Source: DASCOT01 sp965197275 (GTDB taxonomy: Bacteria > Acidobacteriota > UBA890 > WLXD01). Taken from it: a DNA stretch of 64,000 bases. Below are positions 26,162 through 34,990 of the stretch, piece by piece. The translations under genes and the position numbers were made by a program. The stretch covers positions 124,001-188,000 of the forward strand of contig CBDAMQ010000023.1 of NCBI GenBank assembly GCA_965197275.1. The letters run 5' to 3'. How positions within the stretch are numbered: the stretch's first letter is position 1; each line of letters starts with the position of its first letter. The notes beneath the pieces are model-generated. The model searched no databases. It saw only the letters and a program-made list of their open reading frames with translations, and was not told the origin of the DNA.

Positions 26162-27514
26162 TCAGGCGACGACGATCAACTCCGCCGGAATGTCGGTCAG
26201 GATTCGGGCACCGTCCGGCTCGAAGACAAACGTGTCGATCAGCGCCGTGCTGCCGGTAGCGAAGCTCTCGTAGTTGCTGATCTGGCGCTCCTGGAACGCC
26301 TCGTAAGGTCTGCGGCTGGACGTCGACTGAACGTCCGTGTCGGTTACCGAGAAGCCATGCCAACCGACCCAGCTGGGCGGGAAGCTGAGGCCGAGCTCGT
26401 AGCCGCCGGTCCAGCCGGGCAAGTCGCCGTTCTGCTTCATCTCCCACACCCCGACTTCCTTGTAGTAACGACGCAGGGCCCTGGTGAGGTCGGCGACCGG
26501 AGTGCCGGCCTTGGCAGTATCCAGCAGCACCTGCGAGGCATGGCCGTTGCGCTTGTAGATGTCGACGAGCGCCGCGGGCGGCTCTCCCACATGCCAGCCG
26601 CGGCAGGTGTTGGTGTGGTAGCGGTGCTTGACCCCGCAGATATCGGCGACGACGTGATCGCCTGCCTTGATCACTCGTGTCGAGGAGATGCCGTGCAGGA
26701 ACTTGCAGCCGCCTGCCTTCACGCCCTGCAACAGGCCGGCGGTCTCGCCACCGGCATCCGCCATTGCCTGCATCATCGCCCCGTACATCTGCAACTCGGT
26801 GACCCCCGGGCGCAGATTGTCGGTGATCGCTTGCAGCCCGAGGTCACAGATACGGCCGGCCTCCTCCATCACGGCGATCTCCGCCGGAGATTTCTGTACC
26901 CGCACGTCAGACAGAACGTCGGAGCCGTCGACCAGCGTGCAACCGTGACCCGCGTACACCGCCTTCAGGCGCTCGTAGTTTCCCGGGTTGGGACGATAGC
27001 TCCAGTACTCGAGCCCGACGGTCCCCTCCAGCCAGCCCTCCGCCTTCAGCTCCTTGGCAACGGATTCGTAGCGCTGGGCGCCGCCGCCGGGTGGGCGGAT
27101 GTCCTCGGCGACCGATGTGGTTGCCATGATCTCTGCGTGGCTGTCGAAGTGGATCAGCTTGTCGTGATCCACGTGCACGGCGGTCACGTTCAGCATCCTC
27201 GACCGGCCATCGTTCTGCTGGTACCAGTTCACCTGCAGACCGTGCAGGTAGCACATGCCCTCGGGCATGGTGACCAGTAGCATGTCGATGTTGTCCTGCG
27301 CCATGCGCTCGCGAACGCGACGCAATCGGTCGGCGTACTCGGCTTTCGAGAACGGTGGGCCAGGGTGCCCGTCCAGGCTGGGGGTAAGCGCCTCCTGCAC
27401 GGCCTGCGCGTTGACGCCACCGCTGGCCGCTGCCTCGCGGCCGGAAAGCGCCCACGCGGCTGATGCCGCCGAGCCGGCAAGAAAAGCCCGTCGATCTAAT
27501 TCGTAGTTGGCCAT
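26162..27514 (-). CDS. Tat-exported M24-family hydrolase, metal site degenerate (copy 1)
   Basis: 450 aa from ATG 27514 with GGGAGGAG upstream. The N-terminus D-R-R-A-F-L-A-G is a Tat motif. The fold is the creatinase/Xaa-Pro aminopeptidase pitta-bread: an N-terminal domain with R-L-R-R-V-R-E-R-M and N-I-D-M-L-L-V-T, then K-S-P-A-E-I-A-V-M-E-E-A-G. Of the metal ligands, the first Asp is kept (A-D-I-C-G), the second is Asn (Y-H-T-N-T-C-R), the usual G-H-G-I-G is G-Y-E-L-G, and the last E-D-x-V is I-D-T-F. It is therefore probably metal-independent, as creatinase is; the G-Y-x-x-G-L-S-x-P-P segment recalls ectoine hydrolases. It is divergent from a Rieske gene and paralogous to 60339-61676. Confidence 0.82.
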   Translation of the reverse strand: MANYELDRRAFLAGSAASAAWALSGREAAASGGVNAQAVQEALTPSLDGHPGPPFSKAEYADRLRRVRERMAQDNIDMLLVTMPEGMCYLHGLQVNWYQQNDGRSRMLNVTAVHVDHDKLIHFDSHAEIMATTSVAEDIRPPGGGAQRYESVAKELKAEGWLEGTVGLEYWSYRPNPGNYERLKAVYAGHGCTLVDGSDVLSDVRVQKSPAEIAVMEEAGRICDLGLQAITDNLRPGVTELQMYGAMMQAMADAGGETAGLLQGVKAGGCKFLHGISSTRVIKAGDHVVADICGVKHRYHTNTCRGWHVGEPPAALVDIYKRNGHASQVLLDTAKAGTPVADLTRALRRYYKEVGVWEMKQNGDLPGWTGGYELGLSFPPSWVGWHGFSVTDTDVQSTSSRRPYEAFQERQISNYESFATGSTALIDTFVFEPDGARILTDIPAELIVVA

Positions 27515-27669
27515 CGGTCTACTCCTCCCTGGAATGCGCATGGGTGTCGGAACCGCGCCTGGTCGGGGTGGGGAACGCCACGCTGTCCGTTGTATTACCA
27601 CCGCCGTCGGGATTACGCTCGGGTGGCGAGAAAGACCTGCGGTTTCAGCCTCGATGAACGGAGGGCGGT

Positions 27670-29214
27670 ATGAGCAAGCGAGACATAGACGAGACGACCG
27701 GTACGGAGACCAAGCTGAGCCGCCGAACCTTCGCGACCAGCTCCGTTGCAGCGGGCACAGCGGCAGTGACCCTGCCCAAGTCGTTGTTCGGCTCGACCCC
27801 GGCCAAGACGGCCGCCAAGAAGACCACCTATGGTCGCGCCGCCCGTGTCGAGATGCGCAACGATCCTGTTGGCTATGGTGGCCGCGGTGCGCCTGCCCTC
27901 ACCGCGCCGCTTCCGCGCAAGGCCAGCGTGAACGGCTGGAAAGAGGGGACCACCATTCCTGCCGAGTACTACACCGAGGCGCAGCACTTCGACGCCGACG
28001 AGGCCTTCGTGGCGGAGAACCTATGGCAGTACACCGACCAGGCGAGCCGCATTCCCAACCCGGGTGATTTCTACGTCTTCGAGTTCGGCCGCTCCGAGTC
28101 GATTCTGATCGTGCGTGGGAACGACAACGAGATCCGCGGCTTCTATAACGTCTGCCGCCACCGCGGATCACGGCTGTGCCGCCACGACGCCGACGAGAAG
28201 CCCGGTGACCCGCGCCTGTCGGTCAAGCAGCTGGGGCAGTCGGGTAGCTCGCCTGTGTTTCGGTGCCCGTACCACGCCTGGACCTACGACACCGAGGGCA
28301 GCCTCATCTACGCCTACGGCATGCAGGACGACTTCGACCCGGCGGACAACGGCCTGCTGCCCTGCCACCTGCGGGTCGCCGAAGGCCAGGTCTTCGTCAA
28401 CCTGTCGAAGTCGGACACGCCGCCCGACTTCGAGACGGCTGTGGCCAGCCGGCTTGGTCCCGTTGGCGAGAAGTGGCCCCTGGCGGAGCTCAAGGTTGCG
28501 GCCCGCGAGTACTACCCGATCAACGCCAACTGGAAGCTGGCGCTGGAAAACTTCAAGGAGTGCTACCACTGCGGACCGGCGCATACTCCGCTGGTGACCA
28601 CCCACAACTGGGACAACGACCTCACCCCCGAGCAGCGGGCCGACAAGGCCGCTGCGGTCGCTGCCTGGGTGCCGCCGCATGCCCGTCGACGGCGGAATTC
28701 CACGTCCGCTGATGCGGGCGCCGAGGGCATGGGCGGTGAAGGCATGGGCGAAGGCGCCGCCGACACGCCCGCCTACGGCAGCATGGGCGGGTTGCTCAAT
28801 CCCGGCTTCGTCACCGGGTCAATCGATGGCAAGGCGGTGTCGATCCTGCTCCCGGGTATCACGGAGTGGAAGCACGAGACGGGCGGCACGACGACCGCCG
28901 AGTCGACTGGCTACTGGCAGACCTACGACGACCACGTTGCCGTGGCTCGGTTCACGCCGCGGTCGGAGAAGTTCACCGACTGCGAGATCGTCTGGCTGGT
29001 GCACCCCGACGCCGTCGAGGGTCGCGACTACGATCCGGACAACGTCAAGGCGCTGTGGCACGTCACTATCCAGGAGGACATCTGGATTACCGACAACAAC
29101 CACGCCGGCATCGAGTCGGGTGCATACGGCTCCGGTCGCTACTCCACCCATGAGGGCGGCCCGTCCCGCTTCATCGACTGGTACATGAAGGAGGTCGTAC
29201 AGGCGGGGGACTGA
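27670..29214 (+). CDS. Tat-exported Rieske non-haem iron oxygenase, alpha-subunit type (copy 1)
   Basis: 514 aa with GGAGGGCGG before ATG. Residues 17-35 (L-S-R-R-T-F-A-T-S-S-V-A-A-G) form a Tat signal, rare for ring-hydroxylating oxygenases. The Rieske site is C162-R-H164 and C199-P-Y-H202, with 34 residues between the halves instead of about 15-17. The iron site is E-N-F-K-E-C-Y-H300-C-G-P-A-H305, with an Asp in Q-E-D-I-W-I-T-D near residue 470-475. A Gly/Met-rich insert lies around 350-362. The closest known types are choline, carnitine and stachydrine monooxygenase-like enzymes, which demethylate or hydroxylate quaternary amines; the substrate here is inferred, not shown. No reductase gene is nearby. 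It is paralogous to 56137-57645. Confidence 0.85.
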   Translation: MSKRDIDETTGTETKLSRRTFATSSVAAGTAAVTLPKSLFGSTPAKTAAKKTTYGRAARVEMRNDPVGYGGRGAPALTAPLPRKASVNGWKEGTTIPAEYYTEAQHFDADEAFVAENLWQYTDQASRIPNPGDFYVFEFGRSESILIVRGNDNEIRGFYNVCRHRGSRLCRHDADEKPGDPRLSVKQLGQSGSSPVFRCPYHAWTYDTEGSLIYAYGMQDDFDPADNGLLPCHLRVAEGQVFVNLSKSDTPPDFETAVASRLGPVGEKWPLAELKVAAREYYPINANWKLALENFKECYHCGPAHTPLVTTHNWDNDLTPEQRADKAAAVAAWVPPHARRRRNSTSADAGAEGMGGEGMGEGAADTPAYGSMGGLLNPGFVTGSIDGKAVSILLPGITEWKHETGGTTTAESTGYWQTYDDHVAVARFTPRSEKFTDCEIVWLVHPDAVEGRDYDPDNVKALWHVTIQEDIWITDNNHAGIESGAYGSGRYSTHEGGPSRFIDWYMKEVVQAGD

Positions 29215-29216
29215 CG

Positions 29217-29270
29217 GGACGCAGGGCGGCCAACGGACGCGGGGCGGCCAACGGACGCGGGGCGGCGCCG
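29217..29270. repeat. three 18-bp tandem repeats
   Basis: Three head-to-tail units of 18 bases begin GGACGC and continue GGGGCGGCCAAC. Units 1 and 2 differ at one base and unit 3 diverges in its last four. They lie between the Rieske stop and the IS481 target site. They carry no start codon or clear dyad. Confidence 0.8.
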
Positions 29271-29276
29271 ACTAGT

Positions 29277-30313
29277 TGTGCATTCCGAGGACGTTGTTCA
29301 CATCGGGGCTCACTTCTGAGATCAATGGGGTTGTCAAAGACACCAAAGCTCAGAAGGAGCGCCCGATGCAGTTGCATGGTAACGCCCGCACGACGCCATA
29401 CCTACGCCGCGAGATGGTACGCCGTGTCCTGGAGCAGGCGAAGCCTGTGAAGGATACGGCGGCAGCCCTGAGCGTGTCGGAGCGGACGGTGTTCAAATGG
29501 CTGCGTCGATACCGGCAAGAAGGCGAGTCGGGACTGGTTGATCGGAGCAGCCGACCGCACCGGTGTCCGCATCAAACGACTCCCCGGACGGTGCGCAGGA
29601 TCCAGCGGCTGCGTCGCCACAAGTTGACGGCCTGGCAGATCAGCCAGCGAGTGTGTGTGCCACGCTCCACGGTATCGGACTGGCTGCGTCGTTCGGGAAT
29701 GGGTCGGCTCCAAAACCTGGAGCCCAAGGTGCCGGTGCGGCGTTACGAACGCAAACGACCTGGCGAGCTGCTACACCTGGATACCAAGAAGCTGGCGCGG
29801 ATCACCAAGCCTGGCCACCGCATCCATGGCGACCGCTCCAAGCGTATCTATGGTGCTGGCTGGGAGTATGCCCATGTCGCCGTGGACGATCACTCGCGGG
29901 TCGCCTACACGGAAGTGCTACCGGCTGAGGATCAGCACACCTGCACGGCCTTTCTTGCCCGGGCCGTGGAGATGTTCGCAACCCACGGCGTATCGATCCA
30001 ACGCCTCATGACCGACAACGGCCCCGGCTACATCTCCAAGCGCTTCAATCTGCTGTGCCAGCAGCTCAACATCCGCCACATCTACACGAAGCCCTATACG
30101 CCGCGCACCAACGGCAAGGCCGAACGCTTCATCCGCACACTCAAGGAGCAGTGGGCCTACGGCACCTGCTACCGGACTTCGGCTCACCGAGCTCGCGCAC
30201 TTGTCCCCTGGACGAATCGTTACAATCGTCACCGACCCCATGCTGGCATCGGCAGTCAGACGCCTATGTCCAGGCTCGAGGTGAGTCCGTGAACAACCTA
30301 CTCAGAACTCACA
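29277..30313 (+). mobile_element. complete IS481-family insertion sequence
   Basis: 1,037 bp bounded by 25-bp terminal inverted repeats matching at 20 of 25 positions (29277-29301 and 30289-30313), both beginning TGTG and ending GTTGTTCAC. It is flanked on both sides by ACTAGT (29271-29276 and 30314-30319). This is a 6-bp target duplication of the NCTAGN form known for IS481. The single transposase gene is intact and its stop codon overlaps the right repeat. All parts are present, so it may be active. It separates the Rieske gene from a hypothetical gene and breaks neither. Confidence 0.92.
29366..30292 (+). CDS. IS481-family transposase
   Basis: 308 aa from ATG 29366, 8 bases after GAAGGAGCG. 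The N-terminus has two helix-turn-helix units (V-K-D-T-A-A-A-L-S-V-S-E-R-T-V-F-K-W-L and I-S-Q-R-V-C-V-P-R-S-T-V-S-D-W-L). The catalytic DDE core is visible: Asp in L-H-L-D-T-K-K-L, Asp in M-T-D-N-G-P-G-Y, and Glu in N-G-K-A-E-R-F-I-R-T-L. The frame has no stop or shift. It inserts the surrounding element at CTAG sites by analogy with the family. Confidence 0.93.
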   Translation: MQLHGNARTTPYLRREMVRRVLEQAKPVKDTAAALSVSERTVFKWLRRYRQEGESGLVDRSSRPHRCPHQTTPRTVRRIQRLRRHKLTAWQISQRVCVPRSTVSDWLRRSGMGRLQNLEPKVPVRRYERKRPGELLHLDTKKLARITKPGHRIHGDRSKRIYGAGWEYAHVAVDDHSRVAYTEVLPAEDQHTCTAFLARAVEMFATHGVSIQRLMTDNGPGYISKRFNLLCQQLNIRHIYTKPYTPRTNGKAERFIRTLKEQWAYGTCYRTSAHRARALVPWTNRYNRHRPHAGIGSQTPMSRLEVSP

Positions 30314-30334
30314 ACTAGTCGGCTCGGCCACGAG

Positions 30335-30922
30335 CTAGTGGGAGGCGCGGATCCTGTAGCTGAAGCTCCGGGTCACCGACTTGCCGTCCAGATGGACGGT
30401 GATGACGTCGCCGCGTACACCACGGACCTCGACGGAGCGATGCTCGTCGGACTTCCGTTGGCGCTCGTTCGTGTCGTTGAACCACTTCGTGTCGACCGTG
30501 GTTCGCCCGTTCTTCTCGTCGACCTTACAAACCACGACCGATGCTCGTCCCTCGCCACCAGTCTCGTCGATCGTGATCGTCACCGGCGTCGCGGGCGCAG
30601 GGAAAGACACGAACATCCTGCCGCCGGTGCCGACGAGAGTCCCGGTGAGATTGCGGTTGAATTCGAGTCGGCGCGGCCCGATTCGGCCCCACCCGCCGGA
30701 CGCCATCCTGTTCCAGAACTTGATCAGCTTGTCGGTCAGAAGCGCGCCCTGCTTGATGGAGCAGTCCACGGGTGACGAGCACGGGTATGCCTTGACGAAC
30801 TGATCCACCTCGTCCCAGATGTCGGAAGTCACTTTGGACGCCGACGAACAGGCCTGGGCATGAGCGGCTGCTGGACTGAACCCCCACACCACGATGACGG
30901 CAACACACGCGAGGCGCTTCAT
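30335..30922 (-). CDS. secreted hypothetical protein
   Basis: 195 aa from ATG 30922, with a signal peptide ending A-H-A-Q-A. The mature protein has Cys in Q-A-C-S-S-A and in Y-P-C-S-S-P-V-D-C-S, which could form disulfides. The C-terminal half is beta-rich (V-T-I-T-I-D-E-T-G-G-E-G, V-R-G-D-V-I-T-V-H-L-D-G-K) like a small carbohydrate-binding or Ig-type domain. No family is recognised. It stands alone, divergent from the transporter gene at 31014. Confidence 0.6.
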   Translation of the reverse strand: MKRLACVAVIVVWGFSPAAAHAQACSSASKVTSDIWDEVDQFVKAYPCSSPVDCSIKQGALLTDKLIKFWNRMASGGWGRIGPRRLEFNRNLTGTLVGTGGRMFVSFPAPATPVTITIDETGGEGRASVVVCKVDEKNGRTTVDTKWFNDTNERQRKSDEHRSVEVRGVRGDVITVHLDGKSVTRSFSYRIRASH

Positions 30923-31013
30923 GACCGAGACGCTACGCGCGGAGCGGCACGGCCGCAACCGGGGAGGGTCCAGGGTTACGCGATGTGAGGCGTGACGTCA
31001 GATAGACTTCGCC

Positions 31014-32779
31014 ATGCCTTTCGATGCGATCTTGGTGCTGGCGATCCTGGTTGGAGCGGTCGCGCTCTTTGTCTCCGAGAAGTATCCGCTCGACTTCGTG
31101 GCGCTGCTGGTGCTGGCGATGCTGCTCGTTCTGGGCCTGGTCACGCCGGAGGAGGGTGTCTCCGGCTTCAGCAATCCGGCGACGGTGACGGTGGCGGCGA
31201 TGTTCATCCTCAGCGCCGGTCTTCAGAAGACCGGTGCCACGGCGGCCGTCGGGCGCCTGATGGTCCGCTTCGGACGCAGCTACTTCACTGCCCTGGTCGT
31301 GATCATGGGGACGATCGGCGTGATGTCGGCCTTCATCAACAACACCGCGGCTGTCGCCGTGTTCATTCCCCTGGTGATGGTGGTGGCGAACCGGCGCAAG
31401 ATCGCCGCCTCGCGGCTGCTCATCCCGCTGTCGTACGCCTCGCAGTTCGGCGGCGTGTGCACGCTGATCGGCACGTCGACCAACCTGCTGGTCAGCTCCA
31501 TCTCTGATCAGGCCGGCTACGGCGCCTTCAGCATGTTCGAGTTCAGCCGCATGGGGCTGATTCTCTTCGTCACCGGAGTCGTCTTCTTCCTTACTCTGGG
31601 GCGCTGGTTGCTTCCTGAACGCAAGGCACAGGAGCTCGCCGTCGCTTATCAGCTGGGCGAGTACATCACCGAGATGCGCGTCGGCAGGAACTCACCGCTG
31701 ATCGGCAAGACGGTGCGGGAGAGCCGTCTGGGTGAGGATCACGACGTCACGGTGCTGCGGCTGCTACACGTCGCCAAGGCGGTCTGGGCACCGCTGCGAC
31801 AGACGCTCGAGCTGGGCGATGTGCTGCTCGTGCGCGGCAGGCTTGCCGAGTTGATGCACCTTCGCGAGTCGGCGAGGTTGGAGCTCAACGTCGAGTTCAA
31901 GCTGCGGGATTCAACGCTGCAGACGGAGGAGATGCGGCTCGTTCAGGCACTGGTGGCGCCGGGATCGGAGCTCATCGGCCTCACCCTCAAGGACCTCGAT
32001 TTCCGCAACCGCTACAAGGCGCTCGTGCTCGCGGTTCAGCGGCGTGGAGAGACGATCAGCGACAAGCTCAACTCCGTGAGCCTCGGTCTGGGTGACGCGC
32101 TGCTTATCCAAGCGCCCGAGGCGCAGATCAGGGCGTTGCGGAACGACGAGGACTTCATCGTCCTCGACGAGGTGCCGGGGGCCGGGATGCAGCACAAGGC
32201 ACCGATGGTGCTGGCAATTCTCGCCGCTGTCGTCGGGCTGGCGGCGTTCAACGTCCTGCCGATCCTGGTCTCGGCGCTGCTCGGCTGCGCCGCCATGGTG
32301 CTGACTCGCTGTCTGCGACTGGACGAGGCCTACGGTGCCATCAACTGGCAGGTCATCTTTCTGCTGGCGGGCATCCTGCCGCTTGGCATCGCCATGCAAA
32401 AAAGCGGTGCGGCGGGTTTCATCGCCGACAACGCCGTTGGCATGGTCGGAGACATGGGTCCGGTGGCCGTGCTCGCCGTCGTTTACCTGATGACCTCGAT
32501 CATGACCGACTGCATGAGCAACAACGCCGCGGCGGTGCTGCTCGCCCCGATCGCCATCTCGACGGCCGAGCAGGCGGCATCAACCCGAGACCGCTGCTGA
32601 TGGCGATCACGTTCGCCGCCTCGACCGGGTTCTCGACGCCGGTCGGCTACCAGACGAACACGATGATCTACAACCCCGGTGGCTACAAGTACACGGACTT
32701 CCTGCGCACCGGGGTGCCGCTCAGCATCCTGTTCTGGATCATGTCGGTGATCTTCATTCCGCGGTTTTGGAGCTTCTGA
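31014..32779 (+). pseudogene. SLC13/DASS-family anion permease with RCK-C domains, frameshifted near its end
   Basis: The first frame (to 32600, 528 aa) has N-terminal membrane helices with the family motif F-I-N-N-T-A-A-V-A-V-F-I-P, L-I-G-T-S-T-N-L-L-V, two soluble TrkA-C-like domains (residues about 210-380) and further helices ending with D-C-M-S-N-N-A-A-A-V-L-L. At about 32574 the frame shifts by one base. The continuation in another frame (I-N-P-R-P-L-L-M-A-I-T-F, F-S-T-P-V-G-Y-Q-T-N-T-M) to the TGA at 32777-32779 is the normal C-terminus. The second half of the ion- and substrate-binding site is therefore cut off in the translated protein. These carriers move sulfate or dicarboxylates with sodium. 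Confidence 0.85.
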
Positions 32780-32914
32780 GCCTGCGGTTGACGGTGCCTC
32801 AGGGAAGCAGCACTCGACGAGGTCACCGTGTCGATCGGTCGGCCAATCGACTACGCTGTGCGCAGCCTGAACTGGCCAGCCGGGCAGGATTCGAGTTTGA
32901 GACGGAGGAGTGTG

Positions 32915-34162
32915 TTGAGGCGAATCACGCGGGCGATCGCGATTCAGCTGGTCCTGGTGTTCGCGGTCGCCTGTACACCACCCCCGGCCTCCGATCCCGC
33001 TGCGGAGTCAGGCTCTGGCCAGCCCGAGCCAATCGAAAGCCAGCCGGCGGAAGGCGATGAGCAGGAGGAGCCCGAAGTAGACCCCGAGGCGGCCATCATC
33101 CGACTGGATCCGAACGACGAGAACCTCGAGGTGTGGAGAGATCGCGACATCTCGGACGATCCACCGCGCGAGCCGGGACCGGTGGACATCGGATCGGCCC
33201 TGAGCTTTTTCGGGCTGCCTGTCGCCCGGACGCTCGAGGACCTGACCGCCGGTGAGGTGGAGGTAGCGTTCATCGGCGCCCCGGTCGACATGGGAGTCGG
33301 GTATCGCGGTGCTGGCGAGGGACCCACTGCGTTTCGCGCGCTGCGGCGCGGCGGCGGCAGCATGGAGACGATGATCAGCTGGCGGCAGGAACTGAAGGCC
33401 GTCGACTACGGCAACTCTCCGATCGACAACCTCAGTGTTGAGCGCAGCATGCCGCCGATTCGACGCATGGTGCGCGAGATTGCCGAGGCGGGCGCGATCC
33501 CGATCATCATCGGCGGGGATCACTCCATCGAGTTCGCCAACGTTGCCGGGCTCGCCGACGTGTACGGCAAGGAAACCGTCGGCGTCATCCACTTCGATGC
33601 CCACTACGATGCCGGCGACACGCGCAGCGGTCACCTTATCTCCCATGCGCAGCCGATACGCCGGCTTGTCGACGACGGACACGTCCTCGGCCAGAACTTC
33701 ATCCAGGTGGGTCTGCGCGGCGCCTGGCCGGGGGAGGCCGGGTTCGAGTGGATGCGGGCCAACAACCTCCGCTATCACACCATGGCAGAGATCAATCGCG
33801 ACGGCTGGGGCGCCGTCATGGAACGAGTTCTCGACGAGGCCAATGACGGTCCGGAGTATCTGCACATCTCGTTCGACATCGACGTCATGGACCCGGCGTT
33901 CACCCAGGGGACCGGCACGCCGGTACCCGGTGGGCTGATGCCTCGGGAGGTGTTCCCCATCGTTCGCGGCCTGTGTGCCGAGAACAACGTCGTCGGTTTC
34001 GACCTCGTCGAGCTCAACCCCCTCCTCGATTCCGGCTACACGACCGTGCTCAACTCCAAACAGGTCGTCGACGAGTGCCTCACGGGTATCGCGATGAGGA
34101 AGAAGGGGATCAGCGGCAGGGACTACCTGAGCCCGCTGACCGCGACCGACGCCCGACGCTAA
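32915..34162 (+). CDS. lipoprotein ureohydrolase (arginase/agmatinase family)
   Basis: 415 aa from TTG 32915, 6 bases after GGAGG; GTG 32912 and ATG 32828 are alternatives. The N-terminus is a lipoprotein signal (F-A-V-A-C-T-P-P). A Glu/Pro-rich linker of about 50 residues follows. The catalytic domain keeps all manganese motifs: G-G-D-H-S, F-D-A-H-Y-D and S-F-D-I-D-V-M-D-P. The family (arginase, agmatinase, guanidinobutyrase, formiminoglutamase) hydrolyses guanidine groups in the cytoplasm, so an intact enzyme behind a lipobox is unusual. The residue set does not fix the substrate. A linked FAD oxidoreductase resembling spermidine dehydrogenase (38902-36587) suggests polyamine use, as inference only. 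Confidence 0.85.
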   Translation: MRRITRAIAIQLVLVFAVACTPPPASDPAAESGSGQPEPIESQPAEGDEQEEPEVDPEAAIIRLDPNDENLEVWRDRDISDDPPREPGPVDIGSALSFFGLPVARTLEDLTAGEVEVAFIGAPVDMGVGYRGAGEGPTAFRALRRGGGSMETMISWRQELKAVDYGNSPIDNLSVERSMPPIRRMVREIAEAGAIPIIIGGDHSIEFANVAGLADVYGKETVGVIHFDAHYDAGDTRSGHLISHAQPIRRLVDDGHVLGQNFIQVGLRGAWPGEAGFEWMRANNLRYHTMAEINRDGWGAVMERVLDEANDGPEYLHISFDIDVMDPAFTQGTGTPVPGGLMPREVFPIVRGLCAENNVVGFDLVELNPLLDSGYTTVLNSKQVVDECLTGIAMRKKGISGRDYLSPLTATDARR

Positions 34163-34226
34163 CGATCTCCAAGGCGCGCCCGCAAGGGGTTCGACCCTTC
34201 GCCCTGAGGGATGGTCCGACGTGAGC

Positions 34227-34985
34227 TCAGCGACCGGCCGTCGAACCGCCGTCAATCGCCAGCGCCGCACCAGTAATGAAACGCGCCTCGGATGAGGCCA
34301 GATACAGCACCGCCTCGCCGATCTCGGCTGGGGTCGCGATGCGCTTCATCGGCGCGTAGTCGATCATCCCCTGCTCCGCCGCGGCCGGGTCATCTTTCTT
34401 GTCGATATGGTCGCGACGGATCATGTCGGTATCGACATAGCCGGGGCAGACGGAGTTGACTCTTACCTCTGGCGCCACTTCCAGCGCCATGGCCTTGGAC
34501 ATGTTGACCACCCCAGCCTTTGAGGCGCAGTACACCACGATGCCCGGAATCCCCATCAGGCCGGCGTCGGAGGCGATGTTGACGATGTTGCCGTTGGACT
34601 TGCGCAGCTCGGGCAGCGCGGCGCGGCAGCAGAAGAACGTGCCCTTCAGGTTGACGTCGATGTGAGCGTCCCACATCGGCTCGTCGCTGTCCTCGATGGG
34701 TCTGCCAGAGCCGACACCGGCGCTGTTCACCAGAATGTCGAGACCGCCGAAGGCATCGCTCGCCGTCTCGACCGCTGATTCGCAGCCGGCAACGGTGCCG
34801 ATATCGCCGGGCGCTGCCACCAGGCGATCACTGGCGCCAAGCTTCTCGATCGCTGCGCTCACGGATTGCTCTGTTCTGCCGTTGATGGCAACGCGCGCGC
34901 CGGTGTCGACAAAGGCTCGTGCAATCGCAAAGCCGATACCTCGACTGCCGCCGGTCACCAGGACTCGCTTGTCGGTGAAATCCAT
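34227..34985 (-). CDS. SDR-family oxidoreductase
   Basis: 252 aa classical short-chain dehydrogenase. The cofactor motif T-G-G-S-R-G-I-G, the N-S-A-G motif (replacing N-N-A-G), and the active-site Ser (I-A-S-D-A-G), Tyr and Lys (Y-C-A-S-K) are all present, as are P-G-Y-V-D-T-D and the C-terminal I-D-G-G-S-T-A-G-R. Arg in the glycine loop favours NADP. It ends 64 bases from the convergent ureohydrolase gene and starts 5 bases downstream of the Ldh-family gene, so those two are probably one operon. The substrate is unknown. Confidence 0.9.
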   Translation of the reverse strand: MDFTDKRVLVTGGSRGIGFAIARAFVDTGARVAINGRTEQSVSAAIEKLGASDRLVAAPGDIGTVAGCESAVETASDAFGGLDILVNSAGVGSGRPIEDSDEPMWDAHIDVNLKGTFFCCRAALPELRKSNGNIVNIASDAGLMGIPGIVVYCASKAGVVNMSKAMALEVAPEVRVNSVCPGYVDTDMIRRDHIDKKDDPAAAEQGMIDYAPMKRIATPAEIGEAVLYLASSEARFITGAALAIDGGSTAGR

Positions 34986-34990
34986 GTCGT

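Noticed and set aside
25703..27280. Open frame of 525 codons opposite the CocE start and the M24 gene
   Set aside because: It covers parts of two real minus-strand genes and their intergenic region. Its translation has no recognisable fold.
29217..29270. Tandem repeats as a CRISPR array
   Set aside because: Units are 18 bases and contiguous with no spacers, so they are not CRISPR.
34183..34198. AAGGG/CCCTT hairpin between the ureohydrolase and SDR genes as a terminator
   Set aside because: The stem is only 5 bp, closing on a mismatch around TTCG, with no T tract. Support is too weak to list.
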